From Comamonadaceae bacterium (lineage in GTDB: Bacteria; Pseudomonadota; Gammaproteobacteria; Burkholderiales; Burkholderiaceae_C), in NCBI GenBank assembly GCA_947373185.1, contig CANBWP010000007.1:37365-101364 (forward strand): DNA of 64,000 bases. The letters are read 5' to 3'. Each line of letters starts with the position of its first letter. The stretch's first letter is position 1. Position numbers and translations under genes: made by a program. Under the pieces are notes generated by a model that was not told where the DNA came from, made no database searches, and saw nothing but the letters and a program-made list of their open reading frames with translations. Positions 17,779 to 25,969 of the stretch are shown one piece after another.

Positions 17779-18725
17779 AGCTTAAGCTGGCAGGACTGGC
17801 GCATGCGCAATACCCGTTCGAAGTGAGTGGGATCGTGAGGCACCAACATGGCCGCGTCACGGGGTAAATAGAAATCCCAGAGTCTTGAGATCCAGAAACG
17901 TAAGGCGCCTGCGCGCAGCATGGCCGGTAACAGTTGCCGTTCGGCGCTTCGCAAAGGCCTAACGGACTGGTAGGCCTCAAGCAGTGCGTTGGCACGAGCA
18001 GAGGCATGTAAGCCCGTTGGCAGGTCGATGCACCAATCATTCAGGCAAACGGCCAAATCGAAAAGCCATGTATCGACGCCAGCAAAATAAAAATCAAAAA
18101 AACCGGTGAGGGCTTCACCTTCGAACATCACATTGTCTCGGAACAAGTCGGCATGCACCGGTCCTTTGGGGAGTCCTTGATAGGCCGCACTTTGAGCGAT
18201 GTGATTTTGATAGGCCAGTTCTGTTTGCAACAGTGCAGATTGCGCTTCGTCTAAAAACGGCATCACAACAGGTGCCGTTTCGTTCCACCATGGCAGGCTG
18301 CGCAAGTTGGGTTGGCTGCGGTTGTAGTCTTCACCCGCCAAATGCATCCGGGCCAACATGACCCCCACTTGCGCGCAGTGAATCACCTCAGGGCTTAATT
18401 GGCTTTTGCCATTCAAGCGATTGACCACAGCCGCTGGTTTGCCAGCCACCGTGTGCAGGATGTTGCCGTCTGCGTTGGCTGCAGGGTTGGGAACCGGTAT
18501 GCCTTTTTCTGCCAAATGTTTCATCAAAAACAGATAGAAGGGCAGTTGTTCGTGGGTCAGCCGCTCAAACAAGGTTAAGACGTAGGCGCCTTGATCGGTT
18601 GTGGCGAAATAATTGGTGTTTTCAATGCCGCCCTCAATGCCTTTCAGTTCGGTCAGTTGTCCCAAATTGAGTTCTGTTAGGAGGGAGGCTGCAAGCTCCT
18701 CGGAAACGGGCGTAAAAACAGCCAT
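17769..18725 (-). CDS. thrB: homoserine kinase (ThrB type II)
   Basis: ATP-dependent homoserine kinase of threonine biosynthesis, the APH/choline-kinase-fold type used by many proteobacteria rather than the GHMP-fold enzyme. 318 residues. N-terminal AVFTPVSEELAASLLTELNLG, the nucleotide loop IEGGIENTNYFATT, the catalytic HADLFRDNVMFEGE (about residue 183) and the metal-binding FDFYFAGVDTWLFDLAVCLNDWC are all intact. It is divergent from polA. The stop overlaps the start of the downstream membrane-protein gene. Confidence 0.93.
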   Translation of the reverse strand: MAVFTPVSEELAASLLTELNLGQLTELKGIEGGIENTNYFATTDQGAYVLTLFERLTHEQLPFYLFLMKHLAEKGIPVPNPAANADGNILHTVAGKPAAVVNRLNGKSQLSPEVIHCAQVGVMLARMHLAGEDYNRSQPNLRSLPWWNETAPVVMPFLDEAQSALLQTELAYQNHIAQSAAYQGLPKGPVHADLFRDNVMFEGEALTGFFDFYFAGVDTWLFDLAVCLNDWCIDLPTGLHASARANALLEAYQSVRPLRSAERQLLPAMLRAGALRFWISRLWDFYLPRDAAMLVPHDPTHFERVLRMRQSCQLKLWA

Positions 18726-18864
18726 GGCTTAGAGGGTGCTTTGAGGGGTGAAATAGATGCGATGAGGCATGGCGGAATTCATCTGCTGATTGTAGTGGGT
18801 GTTGTTGACACTTTTGCAAGGGCGGACATGCGCAAAACGCCGTTTGGACAGGCACAATTGGGGC

Positions 18865-21651
18865 ATGAGCGACAAGAAAACCCTGCTGTTGGTGGATGGC
18901 TCCAGCTATCTGTACCGTGCCTTCCATGCCATGCCCGATTTGCGTGCAGTTCCGGGCGACCCTGCCAGTCCTGCCACCGGCGCCATTCGCGGCATGATCA
19001 ACATGATGGAGCGTTTGCGCAAAGACATTCCTGCCGAGTATGCGGTGTGTGTGTTTGACGCCAAAGGCCCCACCTTCCGGGACGAAATTTATCCAGAGTA
19101 CAAACAAAATCGCAGCCCCATGCCCGACGATTTGCGCTCGCAAATTGAACCCATCCATGAGTTGGTGCGTTTGATGGGTTGGAAAGTGTTGGATGTGCCT
19201 GGCGTAGAGGCTGACGACGTGATTGGCACATTGGCCGCTGTGGGTTCTTCTCACGGCATCGAAGTGATTGTGTCTAGCGGCGACAAAGACTTGGCCCAGT
19301 TGGTCAACGAACACATCACCATCATCGACACCATGAACGGCAAGCGACGAGACTTGGCTGGGGTGCAAGAAGAGTTTGGTGTGCCTGCCAGCCTGATGCT
19401 GGACTACCAAATTTTGGTAGGCGACACCGTGGACAACGTGCCGGGTGTGCAAAAGGTGGGTCCTAAAACCGCCGCCAAATTGTTGCTGGAATACGGTTCG
19501 CTCGACAACTTGATGGCGCATGCTAATGAAGTGAAGGGTGTGGTGGGTGAGAACTTGCGCAAGGCCGTCGATTGGTTGCCCACCGGACGTCAGCTTTTGA
19601 AAATTCGAACCGATTGCGATTTAAACGGCTATGTGCCCGAGTTGCCATCGCTGGAAACCATTCGCTTGGGTCAGCCCAACGAGGCCGACTTGTTGGCCTT
19701 CTACGAAAAGTATGGTTTCAAAGGCTTGGTCCGAAGCCGGGGTGCTGGTGCATCTGAATCCTCCGGTGAAAGCAAGCCAAGCAAGGCTGCATTTGTGCCG
19801 CAGGATGATTTGTTCGCAGAACCCGAGCCTGTTTTGACAGTGACGGGTGACAAGCAATACGAAACCATTTTGACGTGGGACCAATTCAATGCATGGCTGC
19901 CCAAGTTGGAAGCGGCTGAATGCGTGGCCATTGACACTGAAACCACCTCTCTAGACGCCATGCGCGCCGACTTGGTGGGCATCAGCTGGAGCGTGAAGCC
20001 TGGCGAAGCAGCCTACTTGCCCCTGCGCCATGATGGCCCCGATGCACCCGCGCAATTGCCAATGAATGAGGTACTTGCCAAACTCAAAGCTTGGCTCGAA
20101 AACCCACTCAAACTCAAAGTAGGTCAGCACATTAAATATGACCGCCATGTGTTTGCCAATGTGGGCATTGAAGTGCGCGGCTATGCGCACGACACCATGC
20201 TGCAGAGTTATGTGCTGGAAGTTCACAAGCCGCACAGCTTGGCCAGTTTGGCTTTGCGACACGTGGGTCGCACGGGCATCACCTACGAAGATTTGTGTGG
20301 CAAGGGTGCGCATCAAATTTCGTTTGCACAAGTCGATGTAGAAAAAGCCTCCGAGTATTCTTGTGAAGACTCCGATCAATGCTTAGATGTGCACAGTGTG
20401 CTGTGGCCACGCATTCAAGCCGATGCCAAATTACGCGCCATCTACGACATTGAAATTGCCACCAGCGAAGCCTTGTTTCGCATTGAGCGCAATGGCGTGT
20501 TGATTGATGGCCCCACGCTGGCTGCGCAAAGCCAAGCTTTGGGTCAGCGCATCTTGCAACTCGAAACCGAAGCTTACGAAATTGCAGGTCAGCCTTTCAA
20601 CTTGAGCAGTCCAAAGCAGTTAGGCGAAATCTTTTTTGACAAACTGGGTTTGCCAGTCATTAAAAAAACCGCCACAGGTGCACGCAGTACCGATGAAGAA
20701 GTGCTGGAGAAGTTGGCCGAGGACTATCCTTTGCCCGCGCGCATTTTGGAGCACCGCAGCCTGTCCAAACTCAAAGGCACTTACACCGACAAGCTGGCGC
20801 AGATGGCCTTACCTAGAACGGGCAGGGTCCACACGCACTATGCGCAAGCCGTTGCGGTCACAGGACGTTTGTCTAGCAACGATCCCAACTTGCAAAACAT
20901 TCCCATTCGTACTGCAGAGGGTCGCAAAGTGCGCGAAGCTTTTGTGGCACCCGCCGGCAGCTTGATTGCCAGCGCCGACTATTCTCAAATTGAATTGCGC
21001 ATCATGGCGCACCTCAGTGGCGATGAAGCATTGCTCAGAGCATTTCATCAAGGTTTGGATGTGCACAAAGCCACAGCGGCTGAAGTGTTTGGTTTAACGT
21101 CAGACCAAGTGTCAAGTGAACAGCGCCGTTATGCGAAGACCATTAACTTCGGTTTGATTTACGGCATGAGCGCATTTGGTTTGGCCAAAGCCTTGAGCAT
21201 CGACAACGGGGCTGCCAAAAATTACATTGAACGTTACTTCCAGCGCTTCGCTGGTGTAAAGCGTTATATGGACGAAACGCGCGAGCAAGCCAAGTCACAA
21301 GGCTATGTCGAGACTGTGTTTGGCCGTCGTTTGTATTTGCCAGAAATTAATTCACCCAATGGCCCAAGACGCGCTGGCGCTGAACGTGCGGCCATCAATG
21401 CGCCCATGCAAGGCACAGCGGCCGATTTGATCAAGCTGTCCATGATTGCCGTCCAAGAAGGCATAGACCGTGAGCAGCGCAAAACCAAAGTGATCATGCA
21501 AGTGCACGATGAATTGGTGTTTGAAGTGCCAGAGGACGAGGTGGAATGGCTCAAAGTGGCCGTGCCGAAATGGATGGCAGATGTAGCCGTTCTCAAGGTG
21601 CCTTTGCTGGCAGAAGTGGGTGTCGGTGTGAATTGGGATCAGGCGCATTGA
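18865..21651 (+). CDS. polA: DNA polymerase I
   Basis: Replication and repair polymerase, 928 residues from the ATG at 18865 (MSDKKTLLLVDGSSYLYRAFHAM), which begins exactly where the family does; the ORF-track start is 22 codons too early. Domains: 5'-3' exonuclease (about 1-290, with VEADDVIGTLA and SSGDKDLAQLV), a 3'-5' exonuclease region (from about 330, with AIDTETTSLDAM, so the first acidic motif DxE is present), and the polymerase domain with SADYSQIELRIMAHLSGD (motif A), RRYAKTINFGLIYGMSAFGLA (O helix) and QVHDELVFEV (motif C). ACAAT lies about 8 nt before the start without a Shine-Dalgarno. Confidence 0.96.
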   Translation: MSDKKTLLLVDGSSYLYRAFHAMPDLRAVPGDPASPATGAIRGMINMMERLRKDIPAEYAVCVFDAKGPTFRDEIYPEYKQNRSPMPDDLRSQIEPIHELVRLMGWKVLDVPGVEADDVIGTLAAVGSSHGIEVIVSSGDKDLAQLVNEHITIIDTMNGKRRDLAGVQEEFGVPASLMLDYQILVGDTVDNVPGVQKVGPKTAAKLLLEYGSLDNLMAHANEVKGVVGENLRKAVDWLPTGRQLLKIRTDCDLNGYVPELPSLETIRLGQPNEADLLAFYEKYGFKGLVRSRGAGASESSGESKPSKAAFVPQDDLFAEPEPVLTVTGDKQYETILTWDQFNAWLPKLEAAECVAIDTETTSLDAMRADLVGISWSVKPGEAAYLPLRHDGPDAPAQLPMNEVLAKLKAWLENPLKLKVGQHIKYDRHVFANVGIEVRGYAHDTMLQSYVLEVHKPHSLASLALRHVGRTGITYEDLCGKGAHQISFAQVDVEKASEYSCEDSDQCLDVHSVLWPRIQADAKLRAIYDIEIATSEALFRIERNGVLIDGPTLAAQSQALGQRILQLETEAYEIAGQPFNLSSPKQLGEIFFDKLGLPVIKKTATGARSTDEEVLEKLAEDYPLPARILEHRSLSKLKGTYTDKLAQMALPRTGRVHTHYAQAVAVTGRLSSNDPNLQNIPIRTAEGRKVREAFVAPAGSLIASADYSQIELRIMAHLSGDEALLRAFHQGLDVHKATAAEVFGLTSDQVSSEQRRYAKTINFGLIYGMSAFGLAKALSIDNGAAKNYIERYFQRFAGVKRYMDETREQAKSQGYVETVFGRRLYLPEINSPNGPRRAGAERAAINAPMQGTAADLIKLSMIAVQEGIDREQRKTKVIMQVHDELVFEVPEDEVEWLKVAVPKWMADVAVLKVPLLAEVGVGVNWDQAH

Positions 21652-21694
21652 TTCTGCAGTCAACTGGATCCAAGCAAACATTGAGTTTGAATCG

Positions 21695-22570
21695 ATGAAG
21701 AACAGCATTCAAAAATTTCAAAATGCCTTAGGTGAAGCCGATAGGCAAGTGTTGCAGTCATGCTTGAAACAAGCCATGCAGCCGCTGCCCGAAGAAGCCA
21801 TGCCTTGGTATTTGGGAGAAGCTCATTCTCCAACCGGCTACCTCACGCCAGAGCATGCCAAGGTGCTTTTGAGTTTGCGACAAGACTGGCACACAGTGCC
21901 GCATGGCCTACGCTGGGACACCCCTGAAAAAACACACGACTCTAGAAGTTTGGCGCTTGCAAATTTGGCCGCTGAGTTGCGTGACCTTGGCCATGTGACA
22001 GGCTGGCGCAATGAAAAGTTCAGCTGTTGGCCCGATGCCGTCATTTTGGACAATGGCCATCCCATAGAGCCTACAGCCACGCTGGCCGCCGCATTTGAAA
22101 TGGAACGCGCGGCGTATCGGTTCTTTGGGTTGCGTGCACATGCTGTGCATGTCAACGGATTTACCGAGGATGGTTTTTTGTGGTGTGGACGCCGCGCATT
22201 GACCAAGGCCACCGACCCCGGCATGTTGGACAACGTTGCTGCGGGAGGCTTGCCGGCGGGCGAGTCTTTGCAAACCTGTGGCGTGCGCGAAATGGCAGAA
22301 GAAGCAGGCTTATCTGAGGCGCTAGCGTTAACAGCTGTAGCCCAAGGCCAAGTGACCACTTGCCGATCAGTTCCAAGAGGATGGCACCACGAAACCCTGT
22401 GGGTTTACAACTTGTTGATGCCAGCCGATGTGCAACCGGTGAACCAAGACGGTGAGGTGGCTGAGTTCAGTTTGCTATCACCTGCGCAAGTGGTGCAGGC
22501 CATTGCATCAAAGCGCATGACGGTGGACGCTGCTTGCGTGCTGGCCCATGCGGTTTTACATGCCGATTGA
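21695..22570 (+). CDS. Nudix hydrolase with DUF4743-like N-terminus
   Basis: Nudix hydrolase of 291 residues. The Nudix box is intact: GGLPAGESLQTCGVREMAEEAGL (GX5EX7REUXEEXGU) near residue 188. The long N-terminal part (ALGEADRQVLQSCLKQAMQ..WRNEKFSCWPD) resembles the DUF4743 extension of Nudix proteins related to the C-terminal half of fungal/plant TPP-linked enzymes. The substrate is therefore unclear; oxidised thiamine diphosphates are one family possibility. The 3' end overlaps the TauE/SafE gene start, suggesting co-transcription. Confidence 0.8.
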   Translation: MKNSIQKFQNALGEADRQVLQSCLKQAMQPLPEEAMPWYLGEAHSPTGYLTPEHAKVLLSLRQDWHTVPHGLRWDTPEKTHDSRSLALANLAAELRDLGHVTGWRNEKFSCWPDAVILDNGHPIEPTATLAAAFEMERAAYRFFGLRAHAVHVNGFTEDGFLWCGRRALTKATDPGMLDNVAAGGLPAGESLQTCGVREMAEEAGLSEALALTAVAQGQVTTCRSVPRGWHHETLWVYNLLMPADVQPVNQDGEVAEFSLLSPAQVVQAIASKRMTVDAACVLAHAVLHAD

Positions 22571-23318
22571 CTTTGATTTTTTTGCCATGGCCGTGGTGCT
22601 ATTAGGCTACTTTGTTTTAGGCATTGCAGGATTTGGTTCAGCCCTGATCATCGTGCCATTGTTGGCCTGGAATTGGCCACTGGCATTTGTCGTGCCCTTG
22701 GTGTTGTTGATCGATGTGCCCGCCGCTGTTCTACACACGGGCTTGAATTTTCGTCAGGTGATTTGGCGCGAATTGCCATCACTCCTGCCTTCCGTTGTTC
22801 TTGGCGCTTTGGTGGGCATTGGCTTGATTCAATGGACCGATGGCGACGGTTTGCTTTTGGTCTTGGGCTTCTATGTTATTTACATCGGATGGCAAGGGTT
22901 AAAGGGCGCGGTAACTGCCATTCGATTCAAGGTCACGTCTTCTCACCCCTATGGTTTTGCAATGGGCTTGGTCGAGACGATGTTTGGCACGGCCGGGCCA
23001 TTGGTCATGTCGTGGCTGTCTAAGCGAGTTTCAGATCCATTTGTGATCAGGGCAACCATGCCGATGACCATCATTGGCTTGTCGTCCATTGCTCTTGGCA
23101 CGGTAGGTGTGTCAGGGGGCTTAAACGATTTGTCGCTTTGGCAAAATTTTGCATTTTTGCTACCATTTGCGCTAGCAGGTGTTTGGCTTGGTCACCAATT
23201 CTCCAAAAGAATTTCTGCAGCGGTACTCAGGCCTTTTATTTATGGGTTTTTGTGTCTAAGTGGTTGTGTCTTGTGCGCAAGGGCGTTTCGCGGTTTATTT
23301 TCATTCATTATCAATTAA
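22560..23318 (+). CDS. TauE/SafE (TSUP) family sulfite/organosulfur exporter
   Basis: Inner-membrane transporter of the TSUP family (PF01925), about 252-256 residues with roughly eight hydrophobic segments (FFAMAVVLLGYFVLGIAGFGSALIIVPLLAW at the N-terminus, a duplicated half after residue 130). Family members export sulfite, sulfoacetate or thiosulfate-derived anions. The ATG at 22560 is taken; 22548 is an alternative and both overlap the Nudix stop. The gene is followed with no gap by an FNR-type regulator, whose possible GTG start begins at the next base. Its position at the left end of the sulfur island supports sulfite export, which is inference. Confidence 0.82.
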   Translation: MPIDFDFFAMAVVLLGYFVLGIAGFGSALIIVPLLAWNWPLAFVVPLVLLIDVPAAVLHTGLNFRQVIWRELPSLLPSVVLGALVGIGLIQWTDGDGLLLVLGFYVIYIGWQGLKGAVTAIRFKVTSSHPYGFAMGLVETMFGTAGPLVMSWLSKRVSDPFVIRATMPMTIIGLSSIALGTVGVSGGLNDLSLWQNFAFLLPFALAGVWLGHQFSKRISAAVLRPFIYGFLCLSGCVLCARAFRGLFSFIIN

Positions 23319-24032
23319 GTGAGTCAGATGATTCCTATTCATGTCGAATCCGCTTGGAAAGGCACTTCCGATTGCCGCTCGTGTGGCATTCGAGATTTAG
23401 TTTTGTTCGCCGATCTGAATGAAGACGATTTTGGTCTGATTCACGCACCCATCGACGACATGGCCTACCCGGTGGGTGGTTTGCTTTACTCAGAAGGTGA
23501 CAAAGCCCTGGGGGTGTTCACGCTGCGTCAAGGCATGGTCAAGTTGATTCGATCTACAGCAGACGGTCGTGAACGCATTATTCGTGTCTTGCGCGCCGGC
23601 GATGTGGTGGGTATTGAAGCATTGGCCACAGGGCATTTCGATTCAGAAGCAGTGGCTCTCAATGATGTGAAGGTATGCCGCATACCCTTAGGTGTGATGC
23701 ACAACCTTAGTACACAATCCCCCAGACTTCACAACCGCTTGATGCAGAAGTGGCAGCAGGCTTTAAAAGGCGCAGATGATTGGCTGGCCGATTTAAATTT
23801 TGGAACCGCTCGCCAACGGGTTTCTAAATTTATTCTGAAAATGCGCCATGACAATTTGCCAGATCAAAGCAGCATGTTTTCACGTGAAGACATGGGCGCC
23901 ATGATGGACCTCAAACTGGAGACTGTCAGCCGCGAAGTCAGTGGCTTGGTGCGCGAACAAGTCATAGTGCCCCTTGATAAAGCTGGGCGGCTATATCGAA
24001 TTCAAAACGCGAAAGCTTTGAATTCCGCCTGA
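23319..24032 (+). CDS. Crp/Fnr-family transcriptional regulator (FNR type, three of four cluster Cys)
   Basis: CRP/FNR-superfamily regulator of 237 residues: cNMP-like sensor (about 25-145), dimerisation helix, C-terminal winged helix. By spacing it aligns with FNR: Cys19, Cys22 and Cys120 match FNR C20, C23 and C122, but the position of C29 is Val28. The recognition helix LKLETVSREVSGL keeps the E..SR triad that reads TTGAT-N4-ATCAA. Four such boxes occur in sulfur-gene promoters in this window. Start is GTG at 23319 (abutting the TSUP stop) or ATG at 23328; neither has a good Shine-Dalgarno. Oxygen or redox sensing is plausible but the altered ligand set makes the cofactor uncertain. Confidence 0.88.
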   Translation: MSQMIPIHVESAWKGTSDCRSCGIRDLVLFADLNEDDFGLIHAPIDDMAYPVGGLLYSEGDKALGVFTLRQGMVKLIRSTADGRERIIRVLRAGDVVGIEALATGHFDSEAVALNDVKVCRIPLGVMHNLSTQSPRLHNRLMQKWQQALKGADDWLADLNFGTARQRVSKFILKMRHDNLPDQSSMFSREDMGAMMDLKLETVSREVSGLVREQVIVPLDKAGRLYRIQNAKALNSA

Positions 24033-24067
24033 ATGCATCAGCGTGCAGTAAGTGGATGCACTTCTGT

Positions 24068-24196
24068 TTAGGGTTTGGGTGCACTACCCGATAAAAATAA
24101 ACGCAGAAAAAAAACGCCCATGCCGAGCATGAACATGATGCCGATAAAACTCATGAGACCATAGTCTGTGAAAAACAAGTCGTGGAACAGTTTCAT
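24068..24196 (-). CDS. DUF3149-type small membrane protein (42 aa)
   Basis: Too short for the ORF track. Reading the minus strand from an ATG at 24196 with an ideal AAGGAG ribosome site gives a 42-residue protein starting MKLFHDLFFTDYGLMSFIG, then one transmembrane segment (about residues 13-33) and a short SGSAPKP tail. The LFxTDYGLMS motif and the size match DUF3149, a small single-span protein found in betaproteobacteria. It is divergent from the rhodanese gene and convergent with the FNR-type regulator. Function unknown; an accessory role at the membrane is only a guess. Confidence 0.8.
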   Translation of the reverse strand: MKLFHDLFFTDYGLMSFIGIMFMLGMGVFFLRLFLSGSAPKP

Positions 24197-24271
24197 GATT
24201 TTCTCCTTCAGTGTGTTGATGAATTAGCAAACTCAACGATTGCATCTTGACAGCGAAACAACAAGTTCAGT

Positions 24272-24285
24272 TTGATCTGCATTAA
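24272..24285. promoter_or_regulatory. FNR-like box (TTGATCTGCATTAA)
   Basis: TTGAT-N4-ATTAA, one mismatch from the FNR consensus, in the divergent region between the DUF3149 gene and the rhodanese gene, about 100 nt upstream of the rhodanese start. The FNR-type regulator is encoded next door. Confidence 0.5.
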
Positions 24286-24327
24286 GTTTTGTGGAGATTT
24301 GATCCACAAAAAGTGCTGAACATACGT

Positions 24328-24344
24328 ATACTTTGGAGGGGTAT
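24328..24344. promoter_or_regulatory. CsoR/FrmR/CstR-like operator candidate
   Basis: ATACTTTGGAGGGGTAT, with ATAC/GTAT arms around a G-rich core, resembles operators of the CsoR/RcnR/FrmR/CstR family. It lies 26 nt before the rhodanese ATG at 24371. No CsoR-family gene is in the window. Confidence 0.35.
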
Positions 24345-24370
24345 ATTTAGAAGTACTTGAATTGATAGAA

Positions 24371-24763
24371 ATGGTTCGCACAATGAAAACACCACACGAC
24401 TTGGTAGCAGCCGCCAAACAAACAGTCCTTGAAGTCCCAATCGACAAAGCGCCTGCTGTGATTGCTCAAAATGACGTGTTGATCGACGTTCGTGAGGCTG
24501 AGGAGTTTCAGTCTGGCCATCTACCTGGTGCTATTCACATGTCACGCGGCATGTTGGAGTTCAAGCTTGCAGCCAATCCGCAATATCAATCGCGCGATCT
24601 CAAAATCACCCTGTATTGCAAAACCAGTGGCAGGGCTGCACTGTGTGCTCAGTCATTGAAAGAAATGGGCTATTCAAATGTAAGTTCAATCGCGGGCGGC
24701 TTTGATGCATGGCAAGCTGCAGGCTTTCATGTTGAAAAACCAGTTGCCCCATCCTTTGACTAA
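24371..24763 (+). CDS. rhodanese-like sulfurtransferase
   Basis: Single-domain rhodanese of about 126-130 residues, cytosolic, transferring sulfane sulfur. The active-site loop CKTSGRA (Cys about residue 81) matches CxxxxR; CH2A-type VREAEEFQSGHLPGAIHMSRG and the C-terminal GGFDAWQAAGF complete the fold. Starts at 24371 or 24383 are both possible; the TTG used in the track is unlikely. Upstream lie an FNR-like box and a CsoR-like operator. It is followed after 23 nt by the AhpD-like gene, likely the same transcript. A role in handling persulfide or thiosulfate sulfur fits the locus. Confidence 0.88.
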   Translation: MVRTMKTPHDLVAAAKQTVLEVPIDKAPAVIAQNDVLIDVREAEEFQSGHLPGAIHMSRGMLEFKLAANPQYQSRDLKITLYCKTSGRAALCAQSLKEMGYSNVSSIAGGFDAWQAAGFHVEKPVAPSFD

Positions 24764-24786
24764 GACTTGCTAGAAAGACTGATCTC

Positions 24787-25131
24787 ATGAGTACCTTTGA
24801 GCACGCTGAGCTGATTCAAAACATCAATGAAAGCCTCACACCTTTTCGTAAATCTCAGCCCGATGCCATGCAAGGCTTTGGGCAATTGGCACGCAGTGCC
24901 ATGGCTGAAGGTGAAGTCAGTACCAAGCACAAAGAATTGATTGCTTTGGCGATTGGTATCACGCAGCATTGCTCTGGCTGCATCGGCTTTCATGTGAAAG
25001 CACTTTTGAAGTTGAGTTGTACACGCCAGGAGCTTGAAGAGATGTTGGCCGTTTGCGTCTACATGGGCGGTGGCCCTGCATTGATGTACGCTGCAGAAGC
25101 GCTCAAAGCTTGGGATTCTTTGGCCAGTTAA
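24787..25131 (+). CDS. carboxymuconolactone decarboxylase/AhpD-like protein
   Basis: Small alpha-helical protein of 114 residues in the CMD/AhpD family. The redox motif HCSGCIGFHV (CxxC, about residue 60) marks it as the AhpD-like, thiol-active branch rather than a decarboxylase, so a peroxidase-partner or disulfide-reductase function is more likely. Its position behind a rhodanese in a sulfur locus suggests a thiol or persulfide role, which is inference. The gene ends 26 nt from the convergent 65-residue ORF with no obvious terminator between them. Confidence 0.82.
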   Translation: MSTFEHAELIQNINESLTPFRKSQPDAMQGFGQLARSAMAEGEVSTKHKELIALAIGITQHCSGCIGFHVKALLKLSCTRQELEEMLAVCVYMGGGPALMYAAEALKAWDSLAS

Positions 25132-25157
25132 GTAACTCTATTGAGTGCAATGCATCA

Positions 25158-25355
25158 CTAAGATGAGTTGCAACTGTTGGTTTGATATTTTTTTTGATAG
25201 CCATTCAAAATTTTTTTGATGGCTTTGAGTGGCAAATTCCGGATCCACATAGGTAAAAAGCCCTGAGTCTTAAATGCAAAAAGGGCAGACCATTTGGTCA
25301 GGGGGCGAATCCAGGCAGTCTCTTGAAGAAACTCTTTTTGCTGCTCACTGTTCAT
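25158..25355 (-). CDS. hypothetical 65-aa protein, ATGA-coupled to a methyltransferase
   Basis: Not recognised. The 65 residues are basic and aromatic (for example WIRPLTKWSALFAFKTQG, then KAIKKILNGYQKKYQ) with no signal peptide, cysteine pair or clear transmembrane helix; a single Cys is near the end. Its ATG overlaps the methyltransferase stop as ATGA, and the methyltransferase itself overlaps the upstream rhodanese in the same way. That double coupling is the main evidence that it is translated. It could also be a chance frame at the operon end. Confidence 0.5.
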   Translation of the reverse strand: MNSEQQKEFLQETAWIRPLTKWSALFAFKTQGFLPMWIRNLPLKAIKKILNGYQKKYQTNSCNSS

Positions 25356-25969
25356 GGCTTTTGCCCAATATAACCCACCAGTGCCGACATGCCACTGTGC
25401 CCTGGACCTTCGTCGACCACTACAGTGTAGGTCTGAAGATCGATGATTTTGTAGCCTTTGAATGCGCTCAGCAGCAGTTCTTCGTCGTACAGGTTTTCGA
25501 GAATGCCAGGCCCACCTGTTTTGTATTGCATCTGGTCTTTGCCATAACCTTGAATGATCAAAGTGCCACCGGGTTTAAGTGCAAAGTTCAATTTTTCAAA
25601 TATTTTTGTGCGAGCTTCTGGATCGGCAAATTGAAAAAAGATGCCTGCAATGGTGTCGTATTGGTTGGCTGGCCAATCAAAACTTTGCCAGTCGCTGCAA
25701 TGAAAGTGGACCGCTACCTGATGTTTTGCTGCCAATTGCTTAGCTTTTGCAATGGCAATGGGTGAGAAGTCGAATGCGTCAACCTCAAAACCTTGCGAGG
25801 CAAGCCAAACGCTGTTACGGCCTTCACCATCGGCAATGCACAAGGCCTTGCCTCTTTGAAGCAAGGGTGTTTTGTCAGCCAAGTACTGATTGGGTTTTTC
25901 ACCAAAAAGGTAATCGTCCGAGGAGAAGCGTTCATTCCAACGTGCTAATGGGTTAGAAAATTGAGTCAT
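25352..25969 (-). CDS. class I SAM-dependent methyltransferase
   Basis: Cytosolic Rossmann-fold methyltransferase, 205 residues from the ATG at 25969, which overlaps the rhodanese stop as ATGA; the TTG in the track is 15 nt too early. Motif I is ALCIADGEGRNSVWLASQGFEV, followed by DAFDFSPIAIAKA and the post-motif GTLIIQGYGK. The NERFSSDDYLFGEKPNQYL start resembles the TehB/thiopurine- or thiol-methyltransferase-like group often seen next to sulfur or tellurite genes. Methylation of a thiol or sulfide is possible but unproven. It sits between a rhodanese and a small ORF. Confidence 0.82.
   Translation of the reverse strand: MTQFSNPLARWNERFSSDDYLFGEKPNQYLADKTPLLQRGKALCIADGEGRNSVWLASQGFEVDAFDFSPIAIAKAKQLAAKHQVAVHFHCSDWQSFDWPANQYDTIAGIFFQFADPEARTKIFEKLNFALKPGGTLIIQGYGKDQMQYKTGGPGILENLYDEELLLSAFKGYKIIDLQTYTVVVDEGPGHSGMSALVGYIGQKP

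Noticed and set aside
18634-19521. 295-residue minus-strand ORF overlapping polA and thrB
   Set aside because: Antisense shadow of two clearly conserved genes; no family motif.
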